This document shows positions 1 through 8,341 of a stretch of 64,000 nt of DNA, one piece after another. Source of the DNA: Abiotrophia defectiva ATCC 49176. GTDB lineage: Bacteria; Bacillota; Bacilli; Lactobacillales; Aerococcaceae. A program made the position numbers and the translations under genes. The notes below the pieces were generated by a model. The model ran no database searches and was not told the origin of the DNA. It saw only the letters and a program-made list of their open reading frames with translations. The stretch covers positions 469,761 to 533,760 of the forward strand of contig NZ_KI535340.1 in NCBI RefSeq assembly GCF_000160075.2, written 5' to 3'. How positions within the stretch are numbered: position 1 is the first letter of the stretch; each line of letters starts with the position of its first letter.

Positions 1-256
1 CTGGGATAGTGGGCCCTGCAAATCGTATAGACCCGTCACGAGAATCAACCACTCCAGCAGTTGAAATCGCCACGCCCGATAGGCTTTCCTGGGATTGAAC
101 CTGCTTTGTAATCGAAAGAACTTGTTGCAATATCTGGTTAGAATACTGGTCAACGCTGGTTTTGACCTTCTGAGTCTGGCCTAGCGCTTCCCCCTTTTCA
201 TTGAAGAGACCATATTTAATGAAGGTCCCGCCAATATCAAAGCACAAGTAATTCAT
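1..256 (-). CDS. ROK-family sugar kinase, N-terminal part (cut by window edge)
   Basis: The first 85 codons of a ROK-family (repressor/ORF/kinase) protein, reading leftward off the window. The start reads MNYLCFDIGGTFIKYGLF, with the DIGGT phosphate-binding motif at residues 7-11 of the actin-like ATPase fold; a second family-like stretch (GVAISTAGVVD) follows near residue 65. ROK kinases phosphorylate glucose, fructose, N-acetylmannosamine or similar sugars in the cytoplasm. The ATG at 256 is preceded by AGAGAGGTGA at a good distance. No HTH precedes the kinase fold, so it is a kinase rather than a ROK repressor. The substrate cannot be told from this fragment. A promoter and a cre-like site lie directly upstream. 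Confidence 0.88.
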   Translation of the reverse strand, partial: MNYLCFDIGGTFIKYGLFNEKGEALGQTQKVKTSVDQYSNQILQQVLSITKQVQSQESLSGVAISTAGVVDSRDGSIRFAGPTIP

Positions 257-288
257 CCAATTTGTCACCTCTCTTTCTGTCTTTCAAC

Positions 289-302
289 TGATCACGCTTT
301 CA
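289..302 (-). promoter_or_regulatory. cre-like catabolite repression site
   Basis: The minus strand reads TGAAAGCGTGATCA, matching the CcpA consensus TGNAANCGNWNNCA except at the W position. It sits just downstream of the -10 box of the ROK kinase promoter, where CcpA binding would block transcription. A related but poorer copy (TGAAAGCGTCATCT) lies on the plus strand at 410-423. CcpA control is inferred from the motif only. Confidence 0.5.
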
Positions 303-329
303 TTATACACCAAAGAAAATATTTTTCAA
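302..329 (-). promoter_or_regulatory. Promoter of the ROK kinase gene
   Basis: The minus strand carries TTGAAA (324-329), a 16-bp spacer and TATAAT (302-307), close to the sigma-A consensus. Transcription would begin near 295, giving a leader of about 40 nt before the ATG at 256. The stretch from 330 to about 515 is AT-rich and holds no gene. Confidence 0.7.
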
Positions 330-516
330 GTGTTTTTATGAAGAAAATTATTTTCATGATTGATTTTCTATTAGCTTCATTTTTAATCCTTGCTTCTATG
401 GCATTTACATGAAAGCGTCATCTATTTTTCATTGATTTACACCTTTCCTTCTAGCTATTTTATCTTCCTTTCCAAAATCAGACGATCAGACAAGCTATTG
501 TAAGATTTAAATGCAC

Positions 517-546
517 ATAAAAAGACTAGGAAAGACTCCTAGCCTC
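517..546 (-). terminator. Rho-independent terminator after the esterase gene
   Basis: On the minus strand GGCTAGGAGTCTTTCCTAG forms a stem with core CTAGGA/TCCTAG and is followed by TCTTTTTAT. It lies just past the esterase stop and ends the esterase/ATP-grasp transcript. Confidence 0.75.
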
Positions 547-553
547 ATCTACC

Positions 554-1294
554 TTATAAGCCTAAACGACTCAAGAAATATGGCATTTGCACGCGCCACC
601 ATGGCCAGTCATGTGCTACATCGCCACCCCACTCGTCGAACCAAGCAGGTACTCCCTTCATTTCTAAGGCTTCTTTCACCTTATAGAAGGATGGTAAACC
701 ATCATGCTCCCAAGGCCCATGCCCGGTACAGACAATAATATTGGATTGACGGTATTGATCAAGGAACCAAGGATCATGTTGGTTGAAGACATAATCACTT
801 GGCGAATTAGAATAGATTGCCTCATCATCGCCATATTCCCCTACAAAGAAACGTGCATCATAGACCCCACTTAAGGCAATCACCCCGCGGAAAACATCTG
901 GATGTTGGAGGAAGAAGTTGAGCGCATGGTAGGCCCCCATACTGCAACCCGTCGTCATCATTGGATCAAACCAGCCCGTCTTATGCTTAATAAAAGGAAT
1001 AGCTTCGCTAATGACATAACGCTCATAAGCCCGATGCATTTCTGCACGATCGTGTGGGTTTTTCCAGTCGGCCAACCAACTTTCACTGTCAACACTAGCT
1101 AAGGTGAAAAATTGGACGCGACCTGCTTCAATAGAGTCTCGACAGGCATCAATCATGCCAAAGTCGGCATATTCATTATGGGTTCCGCCAGATGACGGGA
1201 AGACCACAATCGGTAGTCCGGCATGACCATAACGATTGAGAGGCATTTCGCGATTGAGTTGACCACTCCAGTGACTTAACCATTCTACGTGCAT
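554..1294 (-). CDS. Esterase-family alpha/beta hydrolase (putative esterase, COG4947-like)
   Basis: A 246-residue alpha/beta hydrolase of the putative esterase group. The nucleophile elbow is GCSMG with Ser118, and a likely catalytic His is in GGDVAHDW near residue 228. The early VVFPSSGG stretch (30-37) resembles an oxyanion-hole strand. No signal peptide or membrane segment is seen, so it should be cytoplasmic. It follows the ATP-grasp gene by 3 nt and its ribosome binding site (GGAGG) overlaps the end of that gene, so the two are co-transcribed and probably translationally coupled. This pairing suggests a joint reaction on an acyl- or peptide-type substrate, but no substrate is known to me. 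Family assignment is secure; function is open. Confidence 0.82.
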   Translation of the reverse strand: MHVEWLSHWSGQLNREMPLNRYGHAGLPIVVFPSSGGTHNEYADFGMIDACRDSIEAGRVQFFTLASVDSESWLADWKNPHDRAEMHRAYERYVISEAIPFIKHKTGWFDPMMTTGCSMGAYHALNFFLQHPDVFRGVIALSGVYDARFFVGEYGDDEAIYSNSPSDYVFNQHDPWFLDQYRQSNIIVCTGHGPWEHDGLPSFYKVKEALEMKGVPAWFDEWGGDVAHDWPWWRVQMPYFLSRLGL

Positions 1295-1297
1295 TTA

Positions 1298-2473
1298 TTA
1301 TTGTCCTCCTTGTTTCTTGTGTACATATTGACTTACTTCTTCCACTTCTTCTTGGGTATCCGCAAGAACAACTAGAAACTCATTCCCCATAATGGCTGAA
1401 AAAGCATCTGGCAAGCGATCAACCATTTTGACACGGTCACCGTATCTTGCCCGAATCTCATCAACATTGTGCGCGTATGATAACTCATCACGGCGTGAGA
1501 TGCCCACCCCATAATGTCGATCATAGCTTGGTGTTTCTTCTAACCTTCTAGTTACGATATCGGCATAGATAGCGTAGAGGTCACAACCATAAGCATAGTT
1601 ATAGAGATCGATTGTATAGCCTCCAGCTAAGCGGTTATTATATTCGATGGCTACATAGTCTCCCTTTTTACGACGGAAGAATTCGATATGGAAGAAGCGT
1701 TCCTTCATCCCAAAGGCCTTAACTGCTGCCTGGCCGTATTCAGCCAACTTAGGCTCTACATCCTTTTGGACAATGTTGGTGTAATCACACTGGCCCTCAA
1801 TCAGTTCTAAGGTTGGCAAGGAATAAACAAAACTTGTTGAAAAAACAATCTTGCCATTTTCATCAACTAAACCGTCAAATGTACAGAGCTCCGCATCCAA
1901 GACATAAGGTTCCACAAAATAAGGTACGGATTGGTCCCACTCGGACAAGAAAGTTGCGACATCTTCTTTGGTCTCAAGTCTATAGGTTGCTGCCGTCCCT
2001 ACCCCACGGTCAGGTTTCGCTACTGCAGGCAGGCCGGTCTCTTTCAAGGCTTTATTGAGCTGACTCTCATTCTTGATTAGATAACCTGGCACCACTGGAA
2101 CGCCAGCTTTCTCAAATAATTTCTTCATTTTTGACTTGTACTTGGTTTTTTCTAAATCACGAGGCTTAACCCCAGGTACGTTGAATTGCTCACGTAAGGC
2201 AGCATCTAACTCTAACCAGTACTCATTGTTAGATTCCAAGCGATCAATTGGGCCGTGTTTATAAATTAAGAAGGCTACTGCACGCTTCACTTCATCAAGG
2301 TTTTCCATATCATCAACACGGTAATATTCAGTGAGGTTTTCACGTAATTCTGGTGAGAGCCAGTCATAGGGCTCTGTTCCAATCCCCAAGACATTCACAC
2401 CACGCTCTTTGAGTCGAATCGCGAAATTCTGGAGGTTTTTAGGGAAATGGGGGGACATCATCAAGTAATTCAT
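1298..2473 (-). CDS. ATP-grasp enzyme of unknown substrate
   Basis: A 391-residue ATP-grasp protein. It begins with a Rossmann-like preATP-grasp domain (residues 1-110, MNYLMMSPHFPKNL). The ATP-binding lid follows (AVAKPDRGVGTAATYRL, about 150-166), then the adenine-binding strand (PYFVEPYV) and the metal-binding loop (AIEYNNRLAGGYTIDL, near 275-290) with the family's E..N signature. ATP-grasp enzymes join a carboxylate to an amine or thiol through an acyl phosphate. It resembles the stand-alone carbamoyl-phosphate-synthase-like group annotated only as ATP-grasp domain proteins. It is the first gene of a two-gene unit with the esterase. Which acid and amine it joins is unknown. Confidence 0.8.
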   Translation of the reverse strand: MNYLMMSPHFPKNLQNFAIRLKERGVNVLGIGTEPYDWLSPELRENLTEYYRVDDMENLDEVKRAVAFLIYKHGPIDRLESNNEYWLELDAALREQFNVPGVKPRDLEKTKYKSKMKKLFEKAGVPVVPGYLIKNESQLNKALKETGLPAVAKPDRGVGTAATYRLETKEDVATFLSEWDQSVPYFVEPYVLDAELCTFDGLVDENGKIVFSTSFVYSLPTLELIEGQCDYTNIVQKDVEPKLAEYGQAAVKAFGMKERFFHIEFFRRKKGDYVAIEYNNRLAGGYTIDLYNYAYGCDLYAIYADIVTRRLEETPSYDRHYGVGISRRDELSYAHNVDEIRARYGDRVKMVDRLPDAFSAIMGNEFLVVLADTQEEVEEVSQYVHKKQGGQ

Positions 2474-2600
2474 AGTTTCACCTCAACATAATCATTAAAT
2501 ATAAATTAGAATATCATGTATTTTAAATGAATACAAGTACTAAAGTAAGAAAAGGCCAATTTCTTACTCCAAATGTTCGTAACGCGTAACAAATGGCACA

Positions 2601-2630
2601 ATAAAAGGCTAGGAAATTCCTCCCTAGCCA
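2601..2630 (-). terminator. Terminator after upp
   Basis: The stem GGCTAGG/CCTAGCC (2607-2613 with 2623-2629) is followed on the minus strand by TTTTAT. It closes the tdk-to-upp gene series. The stem core CTAGG recurs in several terminators of this window. Confidence 0.75.
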
Positions 2631-2637
2631 TTCTTAC

Positions 2638-3276
2638 TTATTTAGTACCAAAAATACGGTCACCCGCATCTCCAAGCCCTGGCAAGATATAGCCGTGCTC
2701 ATTGAGACGTTCATCTAGCGCCGCCATATAGATATCCACATCTGGATGCGCCGCCTGTAAAGCTGCCACCCCTTCTGGTGCAGCAACTAAACAAGAAAAG
2801 GTGATATTTTCTGGCTTGACGCCATACTTTTTCATCAGAAGGTCTAGCGCAGCAATCGCTGAACCACCTGTCGCTAACATTGGATCCACAACAAAGACGC
2901 GACGTTCTTGAATATCTTGCGGCAACTTAGCAAAGTACTCAATTGGCTCTAAGGTTTCGTGGTCACGATAGAGACCAATATGCCCCACACGTGCAGCAGG
3001 CACTAAGTCCAAAATCCCGTCGACCATCCCCAAGCCTGCTCTCAGGATTGGGATAATCGCCATTTTCTTACCAGCAATCCGCTTCTGAGTGGTCTCAACC
3101 AATGGCGTCTCGATGACCACATCTTCTACTGGTAAATCCCGTGTAATCTCATAGGCCATCAGCATAGAAATTTCATTGGTGACTTCGCGGAAGGCCTTGG
3201 TAGAAGTGTTTTTATCACGAATAATGGTTAGTTTGTGCTGAATTAGCGGGTGATTAATTACGACGCATTTTGCCAT
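2638..3276 (-). CDS. upp: Uracil phosphoribosyltransferase
   Basis: A 212-residue type I phosphoribosyltransferase that makes UMP from uracil and PRPP (pyrimidine salvage, cytoplasm). The PRPP loop is seen as [19 protein letters not shown] near residues 129-147, and the uracil-binding tail as [17 protein letters not shown] at the C terminus. Length matches the usual 209 or so. The ATG at 3276 has AAAAGGAGAG upstream. It is the last gene of the series that starts at tdk and is followed directly by a terminator. It lies 30 nt after glyA, an arrangement common in Firmicutes. Confidence 0.97.
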   Translation of the reverse strand: MAKCVVINHPLIQHKLTIIRDKNTSTKAFREVTNEISMLMAYEITRDLPVEDVVIETPLVETTQKRIAGKKMAIIPILRAGLGMVDGILDLVPAARVGHIGLYRDHETLEPIEYFAKLPQDIQERRVFVVDPMLATGGSAIAALDLLMKKYGVKPENITFSCLVAAPEGVAALQAAHPDVDIYMAALDERLNEHGYILPGLGDAGDRIFGTK

Positions 3277-3306
3277 CTTAGTCTCTCCTTTTCTGAGTCA
3301 ATCAAA

Positions 3307-4536
3307 TTAAGCTTGATAAAGTGGTAAGCCAGCAACGAGATCTTTGACTTCTTGGCGAATAGCTAGCAATTGGTCGTCAGAAGCTGTTAAAGTCTTGAGA
3401 ATCAGACGGGCAACAGTTTGAGCTTGTGCTTCTTTCATGCCGCGCGTCGTAATAGCAGATGTCCCAATTCGAATACCACTTGGATCAATGAAGGAACGGC
3501 TGTCGTTAGGAATCGAATTCTTGTTAACGGTAATCCCTACCTGATCCAAACGCTCTTGGGCTTCTTTCCCTGTCACGCCTAGTGGTGTCACATCAAGATT
3601 GAAGAGGTGGTTATCCGTCCCACCAGACACAACCCGTAGAGGGCTGTCTAAGAAAACCTCTACCATGGCTTGAGCATTCTTAATCACCTGCGCTGCATAA
3701 GTCTTGAAACTTGGTTGCAAGGCTTCCAAGAGTGCAACAGCCTTAGCTGCTACCACATGCTCCAACGGTCCCCCTTGGATACCTGGGAAGATGGCCATAT
3801 TGAGTTGTTTAGCATACTGGGCCTTAGCTAAAATCAAGCCACCACGAGGACCTCGCAAAGTTTTATGGGTAGTCGTTGTTACCACATCAGCATAAGGTAC
3901 TGGATTAGGATGGAGACCTGCTGCTACTAAACCAGCGATGTGCGCCATATCCACGAAGTAGATAGCCCCTACTTTCTTAGCAATTTGACCAATACGTTCA
4001 AAGTCGATAGTCCGAGAATAGGCAGATGCTCCTGCAATAATCATCTTAGGTTTGATAGCTTCAGCTTGGGCTTCCAGTGCCTGATAATCAATCAATTCAG
4101 TGGCGGGGTCTACCCCATAAGCATGCATTTCATAAGACTGGCCGGAGAAATTGACGGGTGAACCATGTGTTAAGTGGCCACCTTGTGATAGGTCCATACC
4201 CAAGACACGATCGCCTACATTAAGGAAAGCCCGATAAACAGCAAGGTTGGCAGATGAACCAGAGTGGGGTTGGACATTGGCATATTCAGCACCAAAAAGT
4301 TCTTTAGCCCGATCTATCGCCGCTTGTTCAATGACGTCAATGTATTCACAGCCACCATAATAGCGTCGACCTGGATAACCTTCGGCGTACTTGTTGGTTA
4401 AGACACTCCCTTGTGCCTTAAGGACTGCAGGTGATACAAAGTTTTCTGAGGCAATCAATTCAATTCCTTCTAATTGTCGCCGTTCTTCACGTTCAATAGT
4501 ATCAAAAACCAAGGCATCATGTAATCTCTCAGTCAT
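3307..4536 (-). CDS. glyA: Serine hydroxymethyltransferase
   Basis: A 409-residue PLP enzyme that interconverts serine plus tetrahydrofolate with glycine plus 5,10-methylenetetrahydrofolate, the main source of one-carbon units. The PLP lysine lies in [14 protein letters not shown] near residue 227. [13 protein letters not shown] near residue 50 and the substrate stretch [19 protein letters not shown] are also intact. The ATG at 4536 follows AAGAAGGAGGTTACCT. It sits between sua5 and upp in one run of minus-strand genes. No riboswitch or T-box is apparent in the 50-nt gap upstream. Confidence 0.97.
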   Translation of the reverse strand: MTERLHDALVFDTIEREERRQLEGIELIASENFVSPAVLKAQGSVLTNKYAEGYPGRRYYGGCEYIDVIEQAAIDRAKELFGAEYANVQPHSGSSANLAVYRAFLNVGDRVLGMDLSQGGHLTHGSPVNFSGQSYEMHAYGVDPATELIDYQALEAQAEAIKPKMIIAGASAYSRTIDFERIGQIAKKVGAIYFVDMAHIAGLVAAGLHPNPVPYADVVTTTTHKTLRGPRGGLILAKAQYAKQLNMAIFPGIQGGPLEHVVAAKAVALLEALQPSFKTYAAQVIKNAQAMVEVFLDSPLRVVSGGTDNHLFNLDVTPLGVTGKEAQERLDQVGITVNKNSIPNDSRSFIDPSGIRIGTSAITTRGMKEAQAQTVARLILKTLTASDDQLLAIRQEVKDLVAGLPLYQA

Positions 4537-4586
4537 AGGTAACCTCCTTCTTGGTTGACTCCCGCCAACCTATGTTCTGCTTCCTA

Positions 4587-5609
4587 TTATAACATACTTG
4601 TGGCTGCTTTGTTCAATCGATTCATATAGGCATGATATTTTTCTGAATCTAAGGTTGCCTGTGCTAAAATCCAATCACAGCCACTTGCTTCTAAGGCCCG
4701 TAAACCGGCATATAGTTGACGCGTCGCACTGACCGCATCATGAGGCTGACCTAAGGAATAAGTTGCAACAACTGGACTCTGATGACCCAAGGCCTGAATG
4801 ATTGAATCATCCGCCAATAGCCCGACTTTCCCACCCTTGGCCACTAGCTTAGCCCGAAGTCTAGCTCTATCTTCAGTAGCCTCAAACAAATAAACTTCTT
4901 GTTTAGGGCTATAATGGCGATACTTAACGCCTGGTGATTGGAGATGAGGGGCAGCTAATTGCTCTGCTACTGAGAATTCTTGAACATTTGGGCATACTTG
5001 AGCCAACATGGACTGAGTGATTGCACCCGGGCGGAGAATTACCAATCGGTCAGCCATAGGTCGGACTACTGTCGATTCAACTCCAATTTGGGCTTGATCC
5101 GTATCGCCAGCCACTACGCCCGCAATCAGGCCATCAAAGTCTTGCATGACATGATCGACACTTGTAGGGCTAGGTTTACCTGATAAATTGGCACTCGGAC
5201 CAACTAAAGGCGTCCCTACTAAGTCAATTAGGCGTAAGGCCGACTGTTGATTTGGCATGCGGAAAGCAACTGTATCTTGTCCATTATTGACATTGGCAGG
5301 AAAAACACCAGGCTTAACAGGCAGAATAATGGTTAAAGGGCCTGGCCAAAAGCGCTCCATTAGCTCTTTGGCTAATTCAGGAACCTCTGCCGCATAGTCC
5401 AAGACTTGTTGGGCATCCTTAACATGAACAATGAGTGGATTATCGCTAGGACGACCTTTAGCTTGAAAGACCTTAGCCACAGCCTGCTCTTTAGTTGCGA
5501 TAGCACCTAACCCATAGACTGTCTCGGTGGGAAAGGCGACTAGCTCGCCTCTTCTTAAGAGAGCGGCTGCTTCATCTAATTCTCCTAAACGAAATTTCTT
5601 GGTCAACAT
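4587..5609 (-). CDS. sua5: L-threonylcarbamoyladenylate synthase (Sua5/YwlC)
   Basis: A 340-residue two-domain protein. The N-terminal YrdC domain (about 1-205) holds KGRPSDNPLIVHV and SANLSGKPSPTSVDHV, which bind ATP, bicarbonate and threonine. The C-terminal Sua5 domain (about 235-340) starts after the linker SPGVKYRHYSPK. It makes threonylcarbamoyl-AMP for the t6A37 modification of ANN-decoding tRNAs. It follows prmC by 19 nt, the usual Firmicute order prfA-prmC-ywlC-glyA. Its ribosome binding site is unusual: AGGAG lies 13 nt from the ATG and can pair with a CTCCT between it and the start. Confidence 0.95.
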   Translation of the reverse strand: MLTKKFRLGELDEAAALLRRGELVAFPTETVYGLGAIATKEQAVAKVFQAKGRPSDNPLIVHVKDAQQVLDYAAEVPELAKELMERFWPGPLTIILPVKPGVFPANVNNGQDTVAFRMPNQQSALRLIDLVGTPLVGPSANLSGKPSPTSVDHVMQDFDGLIAGVVAGDTDQAQIGVESTVVRPMADRLVILRPGAITQSMLAQVCPNVQEFSVAEQLAAPHLQSPGVKYRHYSPKQEVYLFEATEDRARLRAKLVAKGGKVGLLADDSIIQALGHQSPVVATYSLGQPHDAVSATRQLYAGLRALEASGCDWILAQATLDSEKYHAYMNRLNKAATSML

Positions 5610-5612
5610 CTT

Positions 5613-5627
5613 AGGAGGTCATCTCCT
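5613..5627 (-). promoter_or_regulatory. Possible SD-sequestering hairpin before sua5
   Basis: On the mRNA AGGAG (5623-5627) faces CTCCT (5613-5617) across the 5-nt loop ATGAC. The AGGAG is the only good Shine-Dalgarno match for sua5 but is 13 nt from its ATG. Folding would hide it. The pairing is visible; a regulatory role is inference. Confidence 0.35.
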
Positions 5628-5628
5628 T

Positions 5629-6492
5629 TCATTCATTAATCTCTACTTGGACATAGCGGTCTCGGCCATTCAAATCCTGATGGCAACTAACCTTGGCTTG
5701 TGGGAAGGCTTGACGAAATATATCCACGACCGCCTGCCCTTGTCGGAAACCAATCTCTAGAATCAAGCAAGCAATTGGTTTGAGATAGGGCCCAATTTGC
5801 TTAGCCAGTTGGCGATAGAAAGCCAAGCCCCCTTGCTCAGCAAACAAGGCCATAGACGGCTCATAGCGTTTAACCGACTCATCCATTAAATCTAATTCTG
5901 TCTCACTAATATAAGGAGGATTGGATATCACTAAATCATAGGTTCGATCTTGAGGCAAGCCTTGACAGATATCCGTCACCAGCCAGTCAATAGTGGCCTG
6001 AAGACTTTTGCCATTTTCTTTGGCAATAGCTAAGGCTTCAGGCGATAAATCGCCCGCGGTCAATTGAAGTTGTGGATGGCGCAAAGCTAAACTAATGGCT
6101 AGAATACCAGATCCCGTCCCTAAATCCAGAGCTTGGCTAGCATTAGGATGCTTTTCTAACCAAGAGGCTGCTAAATCTAAGATACCTGCCGTATCTTCCC
6201 GTGGAATTAAGACGGCTGGTGTCACCTTAAAACGGCGACCATCAAAGTCTTCATAACCCAGAATATACTGCAAGGGCTCATGCGTCACCAGGCGTTCTAA
6301 AACCTCTTGAAAAGTCTCATAGTCTTCCTGGTTAGGAACCTGATGAAGCTGCCTTACCAAGTCCGTTAAAGTCCAATCAAAGACCCGTAGCCAATAAGAC
6401 TGGGCTAGGTTGCCATCAAACCCTCTTTCTTCCAAAAAAACTGAAGCACTCTTGAGTACTTCAGCCAGGCTTGCATTAGATTTGAGGGCCAT
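5629..6492 (-). CDS. prmC: Peptide chain release factor N5-glutamine methyltransferase
   Basis: A 287-residue class I SAM methyltransferase that methylates the GGQ glutamine of RF1 and RF2. The NPPY motif ([13 protein letters not shown]) and the SAM-binding [16 protein letters not shown] are both intact, and the helical N-terminal domain (about 1-80) is present. I place the start at ATG 6492 (MALKSNAS) because GGAGGAG lies 5 nt upstream; an earlier in-frame start at 6522 would add ten residues from inside prfA. The gene overlaps the prfA end by 17 nt, so enzyme and substrate are coupled, as in most bacteria. Confidence 0.95.
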   Translation of the reverse strand: MALKSNASLAEVLKSASVFLEERGFDGNLAQSYWLRVFDWTLTDLVRQLHQVPNQEDYETFQEVLERLVTHEPLQYILGYEDFDGRRFKVTPAVLIPREDTAGILDLAASWLEKHPNASQALDLGTGSGILAISLALRHPQLQLTAGDLSPEALAIAKENGKSLQATIDWLVTDICQGLPQDRTYDLVISNPPYISETELDLMDESVKRYEPSMALFAEQGGLAFYRQLAKQIGPYLKPIACLILEIGFRQGQAVVDIFRQAFPQAKVSCHQDLNGRDRYVQVEINE

Positions 6493-7555
6493 TGAGCTCC
6501 TCCAATTTTTGGGTTTGGTCAAACAGAACTAACCCGTCGATAATTTCATCTAATTTCCCCGACATAATGGCATCGAGTTGTTGAATGGTTAAACCAATGC
6601 GGTGGTCAGTTACCCGGTTTTGTGGGTAGTTATAGGTCCGAATTCGTTCAGAACGGTCACCTGTACCAACAGCTAATTTACGGTTGGAGTCATATTCTGC
6701 TTGAGCTTCTGATTGGAGCATGTCATAGACACGAGCGCGCAAGACTTTCATGGCCTTCTCCCGGTTCTTAAGCTGGCTCCGCTCATCTTGCATCGCAACG
6801 ACCACCCCAGTTGGCAAGTGAGTCAAGCGAACCGCTGAAGCAGTCTTGTTGACGTGCTGACCGCCGGCCCCACTAGCATGGTAGATATCTACCCGGATGT
6901 CGGCATCCTTAAGGTCTAAGTCGACTTCTTCTGCCTCAGGCATCACGACTACAGTGGCGGTAGAGGTATGTACACGACCTTGAGATTCAGTTTCCGGCAC
7001 CCGTTGCACACGGTGAGCCCCGTTTTCGAATTTAAGCTTGCTATAAACCTTATGGCCGGTAATCATGAGGCTGACTTCCTTATAGCCTCCGATACCGGTA
7101 ATATTAGCATCTAAGACTTCAACCTTCCAACCTTGACTGTCAGCGTATCGCGTATACATATTGAGTAGGTCACCGGCAAAGAGTTGGGCTTCGTCCCCGC
7201 CCGCTGCACCACGGATTTCCATGATAATGTTTTTGCCATCATTTGGATCTTCAGGCAACATCATGACTTTAATTTCTTCTTCTAGACGAGGTTTTTCAGC
7301 CTTTAATTCTGCCAATTCCATTTTAGCCAATTCAGCCATATCAGCGTCTAAGCCTTCACCTAGCATCTCTTCAGTATCTTTAATTTCTTGTTGGACCTGC
7401 TTGTAGCGTTTGATCTTTGCTACCTTAGGGCTCAGGTCAGCTTCTTCAATAGTCAGTTCCCGCAAACGTTTGGAGTCCGAGATGACTTCTGGGTCACTGA
7501 GTAATTCGTGTAATTCCTCAAAACGAAAAATGAGGGCATCCAATTGTTCAAACAT
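6476..7555 (-). CDS. prfA: Peptide chain release factor 1
   Basis: A 359-residue class I release factor that ends translation at UAA and UAG. The GGQ tripeptide is in [20 protein letters not shown] near residue 230, and the anticodon-like recognition domain precedes it. Length is typical. The start ATG at 7555 lies 11 nt after the tdk stop with AAGGAGACCACT before it. The downstream prmC overlaps its last codons. No frameshift signal is needed here, as RF1 lacks the RF2-type programmed shift. Confidence 0.97.
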   Translation of the reverse strand: MFEQLDALIFRFEELHELLSDPEVISDSKRLRELTIEEADLSPKVAKIKRYKQVQQEIKDTEEMLGEGLDADMAELAKMELAELKAEKPRLEEEIKVMMLPEDPNDGKNIIMEIRGAAGGDEAQLFAGDLLNMYTRYADSQGWKVEVLDANITGIGGYKEVSLMITGHKVYSKLKFENGAHRVQRVPETESQGRVHTSTATVVVMPEAEEVDLDLKDADIRVDIYHASGAGGQHVNKTASAVRLTHLPTGVVVAMQDERSQLKNREKAMKVLRARVYDMLQSEAQAEYDSNRKLAVGTGDRSERIRTYNYPQNRVTDHRIGLTIQQLDAIMSGKLDEIIDGLVLFDQTQKLEELNGPQI

Positions 7556-7566
7556 AGTGGTCTCCT

Positions 7567-8142
7567 TTACTTAATTAATCCGGGATTCTTGTAACAGCGA
7601 CGGCAAACGGGGTAGTAAGACTCGTTGCCCCCGATTTGAATTTGTTCACCTTCATAAACAGGCTTGCCATCTGAAATCCGCAAATTCATTATGGCCTTGC
7701 GGTGGCAGAACCAACAGATGGTTTTAATTTCTTCAATCTTATCAGCGTAGAGCAAGAGATATTTTGACCCTTCAAAAAGTTCGTTGGTGAAGTCATTTTT
7801 AAGGCCAAAGCACATGACTGGAATATCAAGTTCATCCACTACTCGCGCTAGCTGTAAAATGTGTTCTTTGCTGAGAAATTGCGATTCGTCAATTAAGATG
7901 CAGTAACGCTTAGGCGTCAAATCCTTAATGGTCTCAAATAGGTCCATGTCCTCTGTAATAGGCGTGGCTTGGCGTTGGAACCCTGCCCGACTATTGACAA
8001 TTCCTACATCAACTCGCGTATCAATGGCACTGGTAAAAAGTTCAACCGGTTTATTTTGTTCTTCGTAGTTATGGGCCACCTTAATAATCTCAATCGATTT
8101 CCCACTATTCATGGCGCCATACTTAAAATAAAACTGTGCCAC
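7567..8142 (-). CDS. tdk: Thymidine kinase
   Basis: A 191-residue type II thymidine kinase of the salvage pathway (thymidine plus ATP to dTMP). The P-loop is YGAMNSGKS near residue 10. The Walker B region reads ILIDESQFL. Four zinc-type cysteines occur as CWFCHRK and CRRCYKN. I choose the GTG at 8142: AAGAAAGGA lies 8 nt upstream and the protein then begins [15 protein letters not shown] like its relatives. An ATG at 8151 would overlap that Shine-Dalgarno, and longer versions add a non-homologous leader. It is the first gene of the tdk-prfA-prmC-sua5-glyA-upp series. Confidence 0.94.
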   Translation of the reverse strand: MAQFYFKYGAMNSGKSIEIIKVAHNYEEQNKPVELFTSAIDTRVDVGIVNSRAGFQRQATPITEDMDLFETIKDLTPKRYCILIDESQFLSKEHILQLARVVDELDIPVMCFGLKNDFTNELFEGSKYLLLYADKIEEIKTICWFCHRKAIMNLRISDGKPVYEGEQIQIGGNESYYPVCRRCYKNPGLIK

Positions 8143-8198
8143 ACTAAGCATCCTTTCTTGGGTATTTTTAAGCGCAAATTTCACTGTCCCAACTAGTA

Positions 8199-8227
8199 AT
8201 GATAAGGGAAAAAAGCTCAATAGTCAA
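8199..8227 (-). promoter_or_regulatory. Promoter of the tdk-prfA-prmC-sua5-glyA-upp series
   Basis: TTGACT (8222-8227), a 17-bp spacer and TATCAT (8199-8204) on the minus strand. The leader is about 50 nt. No other comparable promoter was seen before upp, so the six genes may form one transcript. Confidence 0.6.
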
Positions 8228-8301
8228 TCAAAGAATCAGCAAAGCTAGCTAGCTCAACCCATCTGAAATTCTATCCTTCTGAACCTATAATTTTTCCATA
8301 A

Positions 8302-8329
8302 CAAAAAGGCAGGAACTTGAGTTCCTGCC
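8302..8329 (-). terminator. Terminator after the aminotransferase gene
   Basis: GGCAGGAAC (8308-8316) pairs with GTTCCTGCC (8321-8329) across a 4-nt loop; the minus strand continues with TTTTTGTT. Confidence 0.85.
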
Positions 8330-8341
8330 CCTTAATCCTGA

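Noticed and set aside
511-738. Plus-strand frame opposite the esterase terminator and gene
   Set aside because: It begins in a terminator, has no ribosome binding site and lies antisense to a well-supported gene.
4537-4586. Glycine, purine or T-box control element before glyA
   Set aside because: The gap is only 50 nt and contains no fold or motif of those elements.
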